Source of the DNA: Frankia canadensis
Lineage (GTDB): Bacteria > Actinomycetota > Actinomycetes > Frankiales > Frankiaceae
Length of the DNA: 64,000 bases
Direction: 5' to 3'
Assembly: GCF_900197875.1 (NCBI RefSeq)
Contig: NZ_FZMO01000445.1
Span: 1 to 64,000, forward strand
Translations under genes and position numbers: made by a program
Notes under the pieces: model-generated
Database searches by the model: none
What the model was told of the DNA's origin: nothing
The model's input: the letters and a program-made list of their open reading frames with translations, nothing else
Shown here: piece after piece, positions 25,136 through 34,260 of the stretch
How the letters are laid out: the number at the start of each line of letters is the position of its first letter
How positions within the stretch are numbered: position 1 is the first letter of the stretch

Positions 25136-26943
25136 GGCGCGAACCGCCGTCGGGCCTCGGCCCGCTGGAGCTTCCCCGACGGGGTCTTCGGCACCGTTCC
25201 GGGCGCGAGCACGACGACGGTGTGCGGACTCACGCCGAGCGCGGCCCGCACTTCGGCGGCGACGGCGAGCCGCAGCTCCGCCGGATCGGTGCCCCGGGTC
25301 TCGACGGCCACGGCGAGGCCTTCCCCGCCCGGGTGACCTGGCCGTTCGTAGTGGAAGGCGACGACGTTGCCGAGCCGGGCTCCCGGCGCGCGGGCGGCGG
25401 CGCGCTCCACCTCCTCGGGATAGATGTTGCGCCCGCCCAGGACGATCACATCCTTGCGCCGCCCGCACACGACGAGGTCGCCGTCGACGAGGTAGCCGAG
25501 GTCGCCGGTCGGGAACCAGCCGTCGTCGGCGGCGAGCCGGGCCGCGGAGCCGGGGTCGCCGTGATACCGGGAGGACACCGACGTGCCGCGGACCCGCACC
25601 TCGCCGACCGATCGGTCCGGCAGGATGGCGCCCGAGCCCGGATCGGTGACCCGCACCGACAGGCCCGGGATCGGCTTGCCGAGCATGACCAGCCGCCGCG
25701 CGCGGGCGCCGGCGGCCGCGGCCCGGGCCGATCCGGCGGCCAGCGCCTCCGCGTCGACGGTGTCCAGGCGCGGGCGACGGCCGGGAGCGGAGAACGTCAC
25801 CGCGACGGTGGCCTCGGCGAGCCCGTAGGCGGGGGTGAAGGCGGTGGCGGGCATCCCGTGCTCGCCGGCGGCGGCCAGGAACTCGTCGACCGTCGCGGGG
25901 TCGATCGGCTCCCCGCCGCACAGCGCGTAGCGCAGGCAGGACAGGTCGAGGCGGGGACCCGTCCGCAACAGCCGGGCGGCCAGCGCGTAGGCGGAGCCGG
26001 GGGCGACGGTCGTGGTCGCGCGGTGCTGGGCGACCTGCCGCAGCCAGCTCGCCGGGCGGGCGAGGTAGTCGGCGGAGGATGCCAGCAGCGTGTCGCAGCG
26101 GCCACAGGCCAGTGGCAGGACGAGCCCGCCGACGAGGCCCATGTCGTGGGACAGCGGCAGCCAGGACAGCATGCGGCCGTGCACCGTCTCGTGGCTGGTC
26201 GCCACCCGGATGCCCTCGATGTTCGCGGCCAGGTTGGCGTGCGTGATCCGGGCGGTCCTCGGCGCGCCCGTCGTGCCGCTGGTCAGCTGCAGGATCGCCG
26301 GATCGTCCGGCGTGAGCGCCGGCGGGTGCCAGCTCACCGCCGGCGCGGCGCCGACCGCCTCGGCCAGCGCGACCACCCGGGCGCCGCCCCGCGCGAGTGG
26401 TCCGGCCGCCGCCTCCCACGGGGCGCCGACCAGCACGAGCGGGTCGCCGAGGGTCTCGAGGCGGGTGCGGGTGTCGGCGAGGTGGCGGGCGAGGTCGACG
26501 GTGCGGCCTGGGGCGGGGGCCATCGTCAGGCTGCCGCCGGCGAGCCATGCCGCCATCGCGGCGGTGACGGTCGCCCGCGAGGCGGCGGCGATGATGACGA
26601 CTGGTCGGCCCGGGCCGACGCCGCGCGCCTGCAGGCCGGCGGCCGCGCGGCGGGCATCGCGGTACAGGTCGGACCAGCTGACCCGCTCGCCGCCGTCAGG
26701 CGCGAGGAAGGTGACGCCGCTGCGCCCCCCGGCCGCACGCCGCATGCGATCCAGCAGATAGACCGGGTCCGGCCCGCAGGCGCGGCCCGATGGCGCGGTC
26801 CGGTCCGGCGACATGGCCTGATCCGGCGGCATGGCCCGATCCGGCGGCATGGCCCGGTCCGGCGACATGGCCTGATCCGGCGACATGGCCTGATCCGGCG
26901 GGGCGGCCCCGGCGGCGGGGGCCCGTTCCCAGAGGTTGACCAT
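25132..26943 (-). CDS. Fatty-acyl-AMP ligase-like adenylate-forming enzyme
   Basis: 603 residues. After an N-terminal repeat tail (1-58) comes the ANL superfamily core: A3 motif LTSGTTGAPRT (220-230), WLPLSHDMGLVGG (261-273) as in FAALs, CGGEPI, AYGLAEATVAVTF, GDLGYLVDGDLVVCGRRKDV and the C-terminal PKTPSGKLQR with its catalytic lysine. Such enzymes activate a fatty acid as acyl-AMP and pass it to an acyl-carrier protein. The gene starts 35 bp after the ACP-GNAT gene and overlaps the SnoaL-like gene, so carrier and ligase are co-expressed. FAAL rather than CoA ligase is inferred from the HDMG motif and the neighbouring ACP. Confidence 0.86.
   Translation of the reverse strand: MVNLWERAPAAGAAPPDQAMSPDQAMSPDRAMPPDRAMPPDQAMSPDRTAPSGRACGPDPVYLLDRMRRAAGGRSGVTFLAPDGGERVSWSDLYRDARRAAAGLQARGVGPGRPVVIIAAASRATVTAAMAAWLAGGSLTMAPAPGRTVDLARHLADTRTRLETLGDPLVLVGAPWEAAAGPLARGGARVVALAEAVGAAPAVSWHPPALTPDDPAILQLTSGTTGAPRTARITHANLAANIEGIRVATSHETVHGRMLSWLPLSHDMGLVGGLVLPLACGRCDTLLASSADYLARPASWLRQVAQHRATTTVAPGSAYALAARLLRTGPRLDLSCLRYALCGGEPIDPATVDEFLAAAGEHGMPATAFTPAYGLAEATVAVTFSAPGRRPRLDTVDAEALAAGSARAAAAGARARRLVMLGKPIPGLSVRVTDPGSGAILPDRSVGEVRVRGTSVSSRYHGDPGSAARLAADDGWFPTGDLGYLVDGDLVVCGRRKDVIVLGGRNIYPEEVERAAARAPGARLGNVVAFHYERPGHPGGEGLAVAVETRGTDPAELRLAVAAEVRAALGVSPHTVVVLAPGTVPKTPSGKLQRAEARRRFAP
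26803..26910. repeat. 18-bp coding tandem repeat in the FAAL gene
   Basis: Five 18-bp units (26803, 26821, 26839, 26857, 26875) and one degenerate sixth, built on the core tccggcgacatggcc. On the coding strand they give a hexapeptide repeat of the type PDQAMS/PDRAMP near residues 16-47. The frame is preserved, so the copy number could vary without breaking the protein. Confidence 0.85.
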
Positions 26944-26978
26944 TGTCCATTGCTTTCTGCGGCGGTGGGTCCCCGGGC

Positions 26979-27866
26979 TCAGATATCGTCGCCCGCGGCG
27001 TCCCGATAGACGGCGAGAATGAGGCGGTCCCAGTATCGGCCGCGATAGAAGTCGTGCCGGCGCAGACGGCCTTCGAGGATCAGGGAACCATCCGCGGAGT
27101 TGGCCCGATCGGCCCCGGCGAACTGCGGATAGTTGAATTCCGGAACCTCGAAGTAGAGTTTCCGGAAAGGCCAGATGTCAAAGATGTACCGGACGAACAG
27201 ATCGAGGGCCTCGACGGCGAGCCCGGAGCCGGCGTACTCGGTGCGGACGGCCGCGCCCACGTACGCGTAACCCAGGGAGAACTCCGGGTTGTAGCAGATC
27301 GCGTGCCCGATCGGCCGGCCCGCGTCGATCGACTCGATCAGGAACTGGGTCAGTACCCCCTGCCACAGCTCCTGCTCGAACTGAGGGTACGAGGGCACCG
27401 AACCCCGGTACCGCCAGCGGAAGCCGACCTCGGGCGTCACGGCCAGCTCGTACAGGAACGGCGTCGACGCCGGCAGCACGGGCAACAGGCGCAGGAAGCG
27501 GCCGGCGAAGCGCGGTGCCGGTGGCGACTGTGCCGGTGGCGACTGTGCCGGTTGCGCACCGCCGTCCGCCCGCGCGGCGCCCACTGCCGGCCCCTGACCG
27601 GGTGGTCCTGGGACGGCGGCGCTCCCGGCGCCGGCCGCGGTCGAGCCGGCCCGGTAATGGCCGTAGAGCTCGCCGACCGTGGCGACGTCCAGCCAGTTCG
27701 CCTCGGAGATGTCGGCGCCGAGTTCCGTCATGTAGAGACAGAGGTCGAGAAGGCGGAAGGAATCGAGACCGAGGTCCTCGTGAAGCCGGCTGCCGGCCGT
27801 GACCGACGCGTCGGGAAAACCAAGCCTGCGGGCGACAAGCTGCTCGAATTCGTCGTGTTGGAGCAT
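26979..27866 (-). CDS. Acyl-carrier-protein / GNAT acyltransferase fusion
   Basis: 295 residues from ATG 27866. The N-terminal acyl-carrier domain (about 1-80) contains DLGLDSF, Ser36 being the phosphopantetheine site, flanked by acidic helices. A Pro/Ala/Gln linker (about 85-125) leads to a RimJ/RimL-like GNAT domain (about 126-295) with YAYVGAAVRTEYAGSGLAVE, FDIWPFRKLYFEVPEFN and EGRLRRHDFYRGRYWDR. Carrier and acyltransferase in one chain suggest that an acyl group loaded by the FAAL, 35 bp downstream, is handed directly to an amine or other acceptor. The acceptor is unknown. It is first in the leftward cluster, with an AGG-containing ribosome site upstream. Confidence 0.8.
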   Translation of the reverse strand: MLQHDEFEQLVARRLGFPDASVTAGSRLHEDLGLDSFRLLDLCLYMTELGADISEANWLDVATVGELYGHYRAGSTAAGAGSAAVPGPPGQGPAVGAARADGGAQPAQSPPAQSPPAPRFAGRFLRLLPVLPASTPFLYELAVTPEVGFRWRYRGSVPSYPQFEQELWQGVLTQFLIESIDAGRPIGHAICYNPEFSLGYAYVGAAVRTEYAGSGLAVEALDLFVRYIFDIWPFRKLYFEVPEFNYPQFAGADRANSADGSLILEGRLRRHDFYRGRYWDRLILAVYRDAAGDDI

Positions 27867-28070
27867 GCTACCTGTTCTGCAGGACGATTTCGGGCAGTGC
27901 GAACAGGAAGGACCGTAGCAAGTCCCGCGGAAGGACAGCAACGACGATGACCCGTTCCGGCTAGCGCGCGTCGGCGGCGCCCTCCCGCCGGGTCAGGGCC
28001 GGCCCGACCCGACCCGCCGATCGCCGGCAGTCCGGGATCGGATCGGGGTCGGCTCGAGCCGGGGCCGTGG

Positions 28071-29477
28071 TCAGTAGGAACGGGCGACCAGGGCGACGAG
28101 GTCGTCGCCCTGGTCGCCGGCGGCGGGAACCGCGCCGTCCGGCGTCTGCAGGCAGCGGATGCTCAGTGCGTCCTGCGTGAGGCGGGCCTCACCCTCCTCG
28201 CCGACGAGGCGCCAGGGGATGCGGGCGAAACCGGTCTGCGCCGCGGCGGCCGCGTCCGCCAGCGTGCCGACGTCCGCGGTGCGGCTCTCCCGCAGCTCCA
28301 GCGCCTCGGCGAACAGGGCGGCCTGGACCTCGTCGAGCAGCGCGGGCACGCGGGTCGAGACCTCGGCCAGGGCGACCGGCGACTTCGTCGAGTTGTCGCG
28401 GCGGGCCAGGGTGGCGTTTCCGGCGGCGAGGTCGCGCGGGCCGACCTCGACCCGCACCGGGATGCCCTTGATCTCGGCGTCGGTGACCCGGCGGCCGAAC
28501 GACAGGCCCGGGCGAGCGTCGAGCTGGGTGCGCACGCCCGCGGCGGTCAGCGCCGTGGCGAGCTCCCGCGCGGCGGCCACGACGGCGTCGTCGTCGCGCA
28601 CCGGCAGCACGACGACCTGCGTCGGGGCGAGCCGCGGCGGGATCCGCAGGCCGTTGTCGTCGCCGTGCGCCATGATCAGGCCACCGACCATGCGGGTGGA
28701 GCAGCCCCAGGACGTCGTCCAGGCGAGGTGGCGTGCGCCGTCCGCGCCGAGGAAGTCGATGTCGAAGGCGCGGGCGAAGTTCTGGCCGAGCTCGTGGCTG
28801 GTCGCCATCTGCAGGGCCTTGCCGTCGCCCATCATGCCCTCGCAGGTCACGGTGTTGGTGGCGCCGGCGAAGCGCTCGCGGCGGGTCTTCGCGCCGACGA
28901 AGACGGGGATTGCCAGCACGTCCGTCAGGAAGTCCCGGTAGACCTCCCGCGCGATCCGGCGGGCGTAGGCGGCGGCGTCGGCCTCGTCCGCGTGCGCGGT
29001 GTGGCCCTCCTGCCAGAGAAACTCGCTGCTGCGCAGGAACAGCCGGGGGCGCAGCTCCCAGCGGACCACGTTGGCCCACTGGTTGAGCAGCAGGGGCAGA
29101 TCGCGGTAGCTCTGGGTCCACTTGGCCAGGTACTCGCCGATGACGGTCTCGCTCGTGGGCCGTACGACGACCGGTTCCTCGAGCTCCTTGCCACCGCCGA
29201 TGGTGACCACCGCGAGTTCGGGGCTGAAGCCCTCGACGTGCTCGGCCTCCCGGCGCAGGTAGCTCTCGGGGATGAACAGTGGGAAGTAGGCGTTGACCGC
29301 GCCGGCCGCCTTGATCCGCGCGTCGACGTCGGCCTGCATGCGCTCCCACAGGGCATAGCCGTACGGTCGGATGACCATGGTCCCGCGGACGGGACCGTTG
29401 TCGGCCAGTTCGGCCTTCGCGAGCACGTCCTGGTACCAGCGCGGGAAGTCGGTCGCACGGGGAGTGAGTACAGCCAC
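28071..29477 (-). CDS. proS: Prolyl-tRNA synthetase (short, archaeal/eukaryal-like type)
   Basis: 468 residues, class II synthetase. Motif-2 region VRWELRPRLFLRSSEFLWQE, motif-3 SWGCSTRMVGGLIMAHGD, and the proline-site RPTSE are present. There is no bacterial-type editing insertion between motifs 2 and 3, and the anticodon-binding domain (about 280-400) is followed by a C-terminal extension with a conserved terminal tyrosine (RSY), all typical of the short ProRS form. It charges tRNA-Pro in the cytosol. GTG start. Window also encodes a tRNA-Pro. A further ProRS may exist elsewhere; not visible. Confidence 0.93.
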   Translation of the reverse strand: MAVLTPRATDFPRWYQDVLAKAELADNGPVRGTMVIRPYGYALWERMQADVDARIKAAGAVNAYFPLFIPESYLRREAEHVEGFSPELAVVTIGGGKELEEPVVVRPTSETVIGEYLAKWTQSYRDLPLLLNQWANVVRWELRPRLFLRSSEFLWQEGHTAHADEADAAAYARRIAREVYRDFLTDVLAIPVFVGAKTRRERFAGATNTVTCEGMMGDGKALQMATSHELGQNFARAFDIDFLGADGARHLAWTTSWGCSTRMVGGLIMAHGDDNGLRIPPRLAPTQVVVLPVRDDDAVVAAARELATALTAAGVRTQLDARPGLSFGRRVTDAEIKGIPVRVEVGPRDLAAGNATLARRDNSTKSPVALAEVSTRVPALLDEVQAALFAEALELRESRTADVGTLADAAAAAQTGFARIPWRLVGEEGEARLTQDALSIRCLQTPDGAVPAAGDQGDDLVALVARSY

Positions 29478-29616
29478 CCCGCCACGATATTGCCTGCGCC
29501 GGGAATCCCGGCGATCGCCTGCGCCGGGTTCCCGGCGGCCGGAGCGGGCGGCGCCGGGAACGGCGGCGGTGCCGACGTCCGGGAGCCCCGGGCCCGGGAG
29601 ACCGGGTGCCCGGGTG

Positions 29617-29961
29617 TCAGGTCAGGTGCGGGCTCGGCCGGGGCGGCGCGTCGGTGCCGACGACGAGCTGGTCGTCGCGGCCTGTCTCCCGGAACACCAG
29701 CGAGACGTCGACATCGCCGTGGTGGCTGACCAGGCAGGCGGTGGGCGGGACCAGGATCATGGCGGTGGTCAGGTCGGCCGCGGTGGCCCCCGGCGCTAGG
29801 ACCAGCTCGTGCCGCACGACCGGGCCATCGTGGACCATGACCACCTCGGCGAGGGACGGCGGGCGCCCTCCCGTGACCGGCCGGGGCTCCGGCAGGAGAT
29901 CGTCGCTGTCGACGGTGCTCATCTTCTGGCCGTCCTCCTCTGTCTGCGCGTCTTCACTCAT
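29617..29961 (-). CDS. Hypothetical small acidic protein
   Basis: 114 residues from ATG 29961; an internal ATG at 29922, with GAGGAGG about 11 nt before it, would give 101. The N-terminus is acidic (SEDAQTEEDGQK), the middle contains SLAEVVMVHDGPVVRHELVL and the end DVDVSLVFRETGRDDQLVVG, suggesting a small beta-rich fold. No signal peptide or membrane segment. No family recognised. It is 139 bp upstream of proS on the same strand. Confidence 0.55.
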   Translation of the reverse strand: MSEDAQTEEDGQKMSTVDSDDLLPEPRPVTGGRPPSLAEVVMVHDGPVVRHELVLAPGATAADLTTAMILVPPTACLVSHHGDVDVSLVFRETGRDDQLVVGTDAPPRPSPHLT

Positions 29962-30759
29962 CGGAATGTAGATCTTGCGTCGAGCGAGAATCTGGCGTCG
30001 CGCTCCCGATCCCTGTCCGCTCGGCGTCTTCCTCGATACTGTCAGCAATATCGATGTTGCTGACCAGCAAATCACGATCGGCGGCTCGTGACTACCGGAG
30101 ATGTCCGGACAGAGTGGACGTCGCGTAACTCCGCGCGAACGTCCTGATCATCTGCGTAGCGCCGCGCGCGGGTTGGCCGCTTCGTCGGCTGCGCCCCACT
30201 GCGTCACCCGGCACAAGGGAGGGCACCGGACACGCCGTGCGCCACGGGACAGAGCGTGTGATCATCGGACGCGCGGGGGTGATCGGGCGCACCGGACGGT
30301 CCGGGCATGTCCGCACGGGTCGTGCCGCGAGGCGCGTCGATGAACATTCGGTATCACCGGGACACCGTTCGGCCGCCGGCTTGATGTCCTTTGATGACCA
30401 TCGAGCGGCGGGCGCCCGTCATCCGCGACGGTGGCTGATCGACTACACCGGGCGTGCATCATCCTGCCGGGTGGTCGGCCGCGCGTCCGAGGCTCCGTCG
30501 GCCCTTGTCCTTATCTTGTCCAGGGGTTGTCCATGCTGGTCGCCGGGGTGCCGGTCGACCGCCGCTGGCCTGCGGTTGCTTTGGGACGGCGAGGTGCCGG
30601 CCCCGGGCTCGCCGCCAGGCCGCCGCCCGCGTGTTGGTAACCATGTGTCGTGAATTGTGTACACACTGCCGCAAGTTCCGCAGGTCCGTCTTGGTCAACG
30701 GGCCGTAAATCCTCCGACATGGATGTGTTTCGGTTGGTGACGGGTTGGCGTATGCGGTT
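29962..30759. other. Non-coding region upstream of the pst operon
   Basis: About 800 bp without a supportable gene. The open frames are short, overlapping and without ribosome sites. Base composition is less GC-rich than average, particularly at 29950-30080 and 30620-30780. The promoters of the small leftward gene and of pstS probably lie at opposite ends. Confidence 0.5.
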
Positions 30760-30781
30760 GTTCATCTTTCGTTCATGCTGG
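30760..30781 (+). promoter_or_regulatory. PHO-box-like direct repeat upstream of pstS
   Basis: Two adjacent 11-bp units gttcatctttc and gttcatgctgg. They match the direct-repeat pattern (GTTCACC plus four less conserved bases) bound by PhoP in streptomycetes. They lie 84 bp before the pstS start, where a PhoP-activated promoter is expected. No phoR/phoP pair is in the window. Confidence 0.65.
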
Positions 30782-30864
30782 ATCGCTTCGATTCTCGCCG
30801 GCACCCCAGTCCGGGGGGCGGACGACATCTGCGCCGTGAACGGCGCGAGGACGAAGGGTTGCTT

Positions 30865-31974
30865 GTGAAGCTAGGCAGGCGTCAGGCCGCCGTCGGGGCC
30901 GCGATGGTGGCTCTGCTCACCGTGGCGGCGTGTGGGACTGATGACAACAGCGACTCCGGCGGCTCCGGGACGAAGCCGTCGGGGACCGCGAGCGCGATCG
31001 CGTGCGCGAAGGGCTCGATCACGGGTTCCGGCTCGTCCGCGCAGAAGAACGCCGTCGACGAGTGGGTGAAGGCGTACCAGAGCGCCTGCTCCGGTGCGAC
31101 GATCAACTACCAGTCGACGGGCTCGTCGACCGGTCGCCAGCAGTTCATCGGCAAGCAGGTCTCCTTCGCGGGCTCCGACTCCGCGCTCAAGGACCAGCAG
31201 AAGATCGACGCCGACGCGCGCTGCGCGCCCGGCACCGCGGTCGACCTGCCGATGGCCGTCGGCCCGGTCTCGCTGATGTACAACATCTCGGGCGTCAAGG
31301 ACCTGCAGCTGTCGGGTCCGACCCTGGCGAAGATCTTCGCCGGTAAGATCACCAAGTGGGACGATCCGGCCATCAAGGCCGAGAACCCCAGCGCCTCGCT
31401 GCCCAGCGCGACCATCGCGACGGTGCACCGCTCGGACGGCTCCGGCACCACGGACAACTTCACCAAGTTCCTGAAGGCCGTGGGCGGTGCTGACTGGACG
31501 TTCGACTCGGGCTCGGACTGGAAGGCCCCGGGCGGCCAGGGCGCCAAGGGCAGTGACGGTGTGACCTCCACGGTGAAGTCCACCGAGAACTCCATCGGCT
31601 ACGCCGAGCTGTCCTACGCCGAGAACGCGGGCCTGTCGACCGTCAAGGTCAAGAACGCCGCCGGTGAGTACGTCGCGCCGAGCACCGATGGCGCCTCGCT
31701 CGGCCTGAGCACCGCGAAGATCGCCGATGGTGACGACCTGAAGCTCACCTTCGACTACACCACGGCCACCAAGGGCGCCTACCCCGTGTACCTGGTGACC
31801 TACGAGATCGCCTGCACCAAGGGCCTGCCGGCCGACCAGGCCGCGCTGGTCAAGTCGTTCCTGACCTACACGGCCTCGGACGCCGCCCAGACCGCCATCG
31901 GCGACCTCGGCTACGCGCCGCTGCCCGACGCGGTCGCGACCAAGGTCCGCGCGGTCATCGCGACGCTGTCCTGA
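30865..31974 (+). CDS. pstS: Phosphate-binding lipoprotein PstS
   Basis: 369 residues from GTG 30865 with GAAGGG upstream. A lipoprotein signal ends in LTVAACG (Cys23). Phosphate-contacting segments are GSGSSAQ, SFAGSDSAL and HRSDGSGTTDNF. It binds inorganic phosphate outside the membrane and delivers it to PstCA. A perfect hairpin follows its stop, before pstC, so pstS mRNA is probably more abundant than the rest of the operon, as expected for a binding protein. Usual PstS length. Confidence 0.96.
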   Translation: MKLGRRQAAVGAAMVALLTVAACGTDDNSDSGGSGTKPSGTASAIACAKGSITGSGSSAQKNAVDEWVKAYQSACSGATINYQSTGSSTGRQQFIGKQVSFAGSDSALKDQQKIDADARCAPGTAVDLPMAVGPVSLMYNISGVKDLQLSGPTLAKIFAGKITKWDDPAIKAENPSASLPSATIATVHRSDGSGTTDNFTKFLKAVGGADWTFDSGSDWKAPGGQGAKGSDGVTSTVKSTENSIGYAELSYAENAGLSTVKVKNAAGEYVAPSTDGASLGLSTAKIADGDDLKLTFDYTTATKGAYPVYLVTYEIACTKGLPADQAALVKSFLTYTASDAAQTAIGDLGYAPLPDAVATKVRAVIATLS

Positions 31975-32019
31975 CGACCGGAACCGGTCGGTAGGAGACA
32001 CCCGACCGGCCAGCCGGTA

Positions 32020-32050
32020 CCCGCGGTGGGGCACCACGCCCCACCGCGGG
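32020..32050 (+). terminator. Perfect hairpin between pstS and pstC (attenuator or mRNA stabiliser)
   Basis: A 12-bp perfect stem (32020-32031 with 32039-32050; arm cccgcggtgggg), 7-nt loop, 45 bp after the pstS stop and 86 bp before pstC. No T-run. Position suggests partial termination or protection of the pstS transcript. An 18-bp direct duplication (32089-32106 and 32107-32124, cagctgacgcacggca core) follows just before the pstC ribosome site. Confidence 0.7.
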
Positions 32051-32136
32051 TTCGTCGGTATCCGGCTCCCCGCCGGCTCGGCGACACCCAGCTGACGCAC
32101 GGCATCCAGCTGACGCACGGCACCAAGGAGAGGACC

Positions 32137-33159
32137 ATGACGACGGAGCCGGACAGCTCGGCGGACGACGCCGGGCCACGGGGAACCGCTTCGGCGACGG
32201 ACCCGACCCCCGCCCAGCTCGTGACCACGAGCAAGGCCAAGATCGGTGCGGCCGACCTCATCTTCAAGAACCTGACCCGTACGGCCGGCATCGGGCTGCT
32301 GGTGCTGATCGCCGCGATCGCGCTGTTCCTGGTGCTGCGCGCCACCGACGCGCTCAGCGCCAACACCGGCAACTTCTTCGGAACCCAGGAGTGGTTCCCC
32401 AACCAGACGCCGCCGAAGTTCGGCGTCGCGGCGACCCTGTTCGGCACGATCGTGACCGCCGCCATCGCGATGATCATCGCGGTGCCGGTGGCCGTCGGGA
32501 TCGCGCTGTTCATCACCGTCTACGCGCCCCGCCAGCTGGCGTCGGTGCTCGGCTACGTCGTCGACCTGCTCGCCGCGGTGCCGAGCGTCGTCTACGGCCT
32601 GTGGGGCCTGATCGTCCTCGCCCCGCACATGAAGGGCACCCAGCTCTGGCTCAACGACGTCCTCGGCTGGATCCCGCTGTTCAGCGCCGACGCGGTCGGG
32701 CGGTCGTTCCTCGTCGCCGGCGTGGTGCTCGCCATCATGATCCTTCCGATCGTCGCCGCGCTGTCCCGCGAGGTCTTCCTCCAGGTGCCCAACGCCCACC
32801 GGGAGGCGGCGCTGGCGCTCGGTGCGACCCGCTGGGAGATGATCCGCACCGCGGTGCTGCCCTACGGCCGCCCCGGCGTGATCAGCGCGTCGATGCTGGG
32901 CCTGGGCCGGGCGATGGGCGAGACGATCGCCGTCGCGCTGGTGCTGCCCGCCTCGTTCAAGATCTCCGTCCACTGGCTGGAGCCCGCCGGCAACACGATC
33001 GCCGCGAACGTGGCGAACGGCTGGGGTGAGGCCAACGAGATCGGCCGGGGCGCGCTCATCGCCTCCGGTCTCGTCCTGTTCATCGTCACGATGGTCGTGA
33101 ACATGATCGCGCGCGCCATCGTCGCCCGCCGCCGTGACTTCTCGGGGAGCTCCGCATGA
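32137..33159 (+). CDS. pstC: Phosphate ABC transporter permease PstC
   Basis: 340 residues from ATG 32137 with AAGGAG 6 nt upstream. A Ser/Asp-rich cytoplasmic tail (about 1-45) precedes six membrane helices. The EAA-type loop that contacts PstB is REAALALGATRWEMIRTAVLPYGRPG. With PstA it forms the inner-membrane channel for phosphate. Its TGA overlaps the pstA ATG by 4 bp. Confidence 0.95.
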   Translation: MTTEPDSSADDAGPRGTASATDPTPAQLVTTSKAKIGAADLIFKNLTRTAGIGLLVLIAAIALFLVLRATDALSANTGNFFGTQEWFPNQTPPKFGVAATLFGTIVTAAIAMIIAVPVAVGIALFITVYAPRQLASVLGYVVDLLAAVPSVVYGLWGLIVLAPHMKGTQLWLNDVLGWIPLFSADAVGRSFLVAGVVLAIMILPIVAALSREVFLQVPNAHREAALALGATRWEMIRTAVLPYGRPGVISASMLGLGRAMGETIAVALVLPASFKISVHWLEPAGNTIAANVANGWGEANEIGRGALIASGLVLFIVTMVVNMIARAIVARRRDFSGSSA

Positions 33160-34220
33160 GCACCGCGACCGCGCCGGAGCCCGTCGTCACGGGTGAGGAC
33201 CGGCTCAACCTGCGGGGCCAGACCCTGCCCCGCTGGACGCCGCTCGCGGTGGCCGCCGGGTCCGTCGTCCTCGCGCTGCTGATCTACTTCGTGACGCCGG
33301 TCGACAGCGAGATCCAGATCGTGCTGATGGCCGCGATACTGTTCCTGATCGCGATGTCGGCGGCCTCGACCGTGGTCGAGGGCGCGCGGCGGGCACGTGA
33401 CCGGTTCGCGACTACGCTGGTCTACACCGCGTTCCTGCTCGCCTTGATCCCGCTGGTCGCCGTCCTGGTCAGCGTGATCAGCAAGGGTGCCAAGCGGCTC
33501 GACCTCGACTTCTTCACCCACTCGATGAACAACATCGGCGCTCGCGACGCCGGCGGCGGTATCTACCACGCGATCATTGGCACGGTCGAGCAGGTCGTGA
33601 TCGCCAGCGCGATCGCGGTGCCGTTCGGCCTGCTGGTCGCGATCTACCTGGTGGAGTACGGCCAGGGCCGGATCAGCCGGGTGATCAGCTTCTTCGTCGA
33701 CGTGCTCACCGGTCTGCCGTCGATCATCGCCGGTCTGTTCGTGCTGTCGTTCTGGGTGCTCGCGCTCGGCTTCGGCTTCTCCGGGTTCGCCGGCGCGCTG
33801 GCGCTCGTCGTCCTCATGATCCCGACGGTCGTGCGGTCGTCGGAGGAGATGCTCAAGCTCGTCCCGAACGAGCTGCGCGAGGCCGGCTACGCGCTCGGGG
33901 TGGCCAAGTGGCGCACGATCCTCAAGGTCGTCGTCCCCACGGCGCTGCCCGGCATCGTGACCGGCGTCATGCTGGCGGTCGCCCGGGTGTCCGGCGAGAC
34001 CGCCCCGGTGCTGCTTACCGTCTTCGGTACGAACCTCATCAACAGCAACCCGTTCTCCGGCGAGCAGAGCTCCCTGCCTCTGTACATCTACTCGCAGGCC
34101 GGCCAGCCCCAGCAGTTCGCCATCGATCGCGCGTGGGCCGCGGCGCTCGTGCTGATCATCATCATCATGCTGCTCAACCTCATCGCCCGGCTGTTCGCCG
34201 GACGCAACCGGTTGAAGTGA
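33156..34220 (+). CDS. pstA: Phosphate ABC transporter permease PstA
   Basis: 354 residues with six membrane helices; two extra hydrophobic stretches near 30-65 and 85-105 lie N-terminal to the transport domain. The EAA loop reads [20 protein letters not shown]. It is translationally coupled to pstC through an ATGA overlap and followed 40 bp later by pstB. Partner of PstC in phosphate import. Confidence 0.95.
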   Translation: MSTATAPEPVVTGEDRLNLRGQTLPRWTPLAVAAGSVVLALLIYFVTPVDSEIQIVLMAAILFLIAMSAASTVVEGARRARDRFATTLVYTAFLLALIPLVAVLVSVISKGAKRLDLDFFTHSMNNIGARDAGGGIYHAIIGTVEQVVIASAIAVPFGLLVAIYLVEYGQGRISRVISFFVDVLTGLPSIIAGLFVLSFWVLALGFGFSGFAGALALVVLMIPTVVRSSEEMLKLVPNELREAGYALGVAKWRTILKVVVPTALPGIVTGVMLAVARVSGETAPVLLTVFGTNLINSNPFSGEQSSLPLYIYSQAGQPQQFAIDRAWAAALVLIIIIMLLNLIARLFAGRNRLK

Positions 34221-34260
34221 TCCGAACCGTCCTCCAGGCAGATCGCGAGTCGAGGTTGTC

